Source: Arhodomonas aquaeolei DSM 8974 (GTDB lineage: Bacteria; Pseudomonadota; Gammaproteobacteria; Nitrococcales; Nitrococcaceae). From it: a stretch of DNA of 64,000 nucleotides. Below are positions 63,846-64,000 of the stretch, in pieces (positions within the stretch are counted from its first letter, which is position 1; every line of letters begins with the position of its first letter). The translations under genes were made by a program, and so were the position numbers. A model generated the notes under the pieces. That model saw only the letters and a program-made list of their open reading frames with translations. It ran no database searches and was not told where the DNA came from. The stretch is taken from assembly GCF_000374645.1 (NCBI RefSeq), contig NZ_KB894810.1, positions 1 through 64,000 on the forward strand. Reading direction: 5' to 3'.

Positions 63846-64000
63846 TCAGTCGCCGGCGCTGCAGCTCGCGCCGCCGAGCACGCAGAACTGCGCGCAGAAG
63901 GGATGGTTCAGCGCCACCTCGCCGGCCGCCTCGGCCAGGGTGCCGCCGAGCTCGAAACCGGGGTCGTAGGGCAGCAACGTGCAGGCGACCACCGACGGGC
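63846..64000 (-). CDS. 3' end of an unidentified Cys-rich protein
   Basis: The minus strand, entered at the window edge, reads about 51 codons to a TGA at 63848-63846. It includes ACTLLPYDPGFELG, ALNHPFCAQFCVLGGASCS and a final AGD. Four closely spaced Cys in HPFCAQFCVLGGASC resemble the C-terminal cluster of radical-SAM/SPASM-type or other iron-sulfur proteins, but I cannot name the family. The codon pattern fits a real gene that continues outside the window. Confidence 0.6.
   Translation of the reverse strand, partial: PSVVACTLLPYDPGFELGGTLAEAAGEVALNHPFCAQFCVLGGASCSAGD

Overview
The window (about 68% G+C by eye) looks like a chromosomal segment of a Gammaproteobacterium. The main evidence is the conserved block tRNA-Val / thrS / infC / rpmI / rplT / pheS / pheT / ihfA / merR / tRNA-Pro, in the order familiar from Pseudomonas and relatives. 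Supporting evidence is a PA2778/PA2779-type pair, uvrA next to a YajR-like MFS gene, arfB and epd. A fused ATP sulfurylase/APS kinase, a persulfide-type module and an inverse autotransporter would suit a Chromatiales/Ectothiorhodospiraceae-like halophile or sulfur-metabolising bacterium, but that placement is inference. I saw no insertion sequence, prophage, integrase or CRISPR array.

Layout. 1-891: 5' part of a 16S rRNA gene (minus) with boxA and three tandem promoter-like elements. 892-3221: two nucleotide-sugar genes (dehydrogenase, then epimerase). 3553-7483: diguanylate cyclase, Sat-CysC fusion, MFS transporter. 7615-15869: uvrA, metY and divergent metH. 15997-19056: GST/gamma-glutamyltranspeptidase pair and arfB. 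19072-22703: YedE-like pair plus metallo-beta-lactamase protein, divergent from a SulP transporter around an AT-rich operator. 22720-28636: glycerophosphodiesterase and a complete branched-chain amino acid type ABC system. 28847-33260: PA2778/PA2779 pair, a secreted protein of unknown function and a second diguanylate cyclase. 33394-41052: the translation gene block, read leftwards and bounded by two tRNAs. 41104-46204: MocR-type regulator divergent from a giant indolepyruvate oxidoreductase fusion. 46331-51428: chemoreceptor, LysR regulator, DODA-type dioxygenase and glutathionyl-hydroquinone reductase. 51537-54933: GntR regulator with an allantoin operon. 55022-57558: epd, GST, metallophosphatase. 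57772-60738: a surface protein combining an inverse-autotransporter barrel with a beta-helix passenger. 61035-63538: metNIQ. 63846-64000: end of an unidentified gene.

How the genes work together. Sulfur chemistry recurs: sulfate activation, homocysteine and methionine synthesis, methionine uptake, glutathione turnover, persulfide handling and sulfate-type transport. The translation block carries several RNA-level control signatures. There is a tRNA-Thr anticodon-like hairpin before thrS, an ATC start codon for infC, an intrinsic terminator just before rpmI, and a terminator with an overlapping Phe-containing mini-ORF before pheS. The allantoin operon (allantoinase, allantoicase, ureidoglycolate lyase) completes allantoin breakdown to urea and glyoxylate under a probable local GntR repressor.
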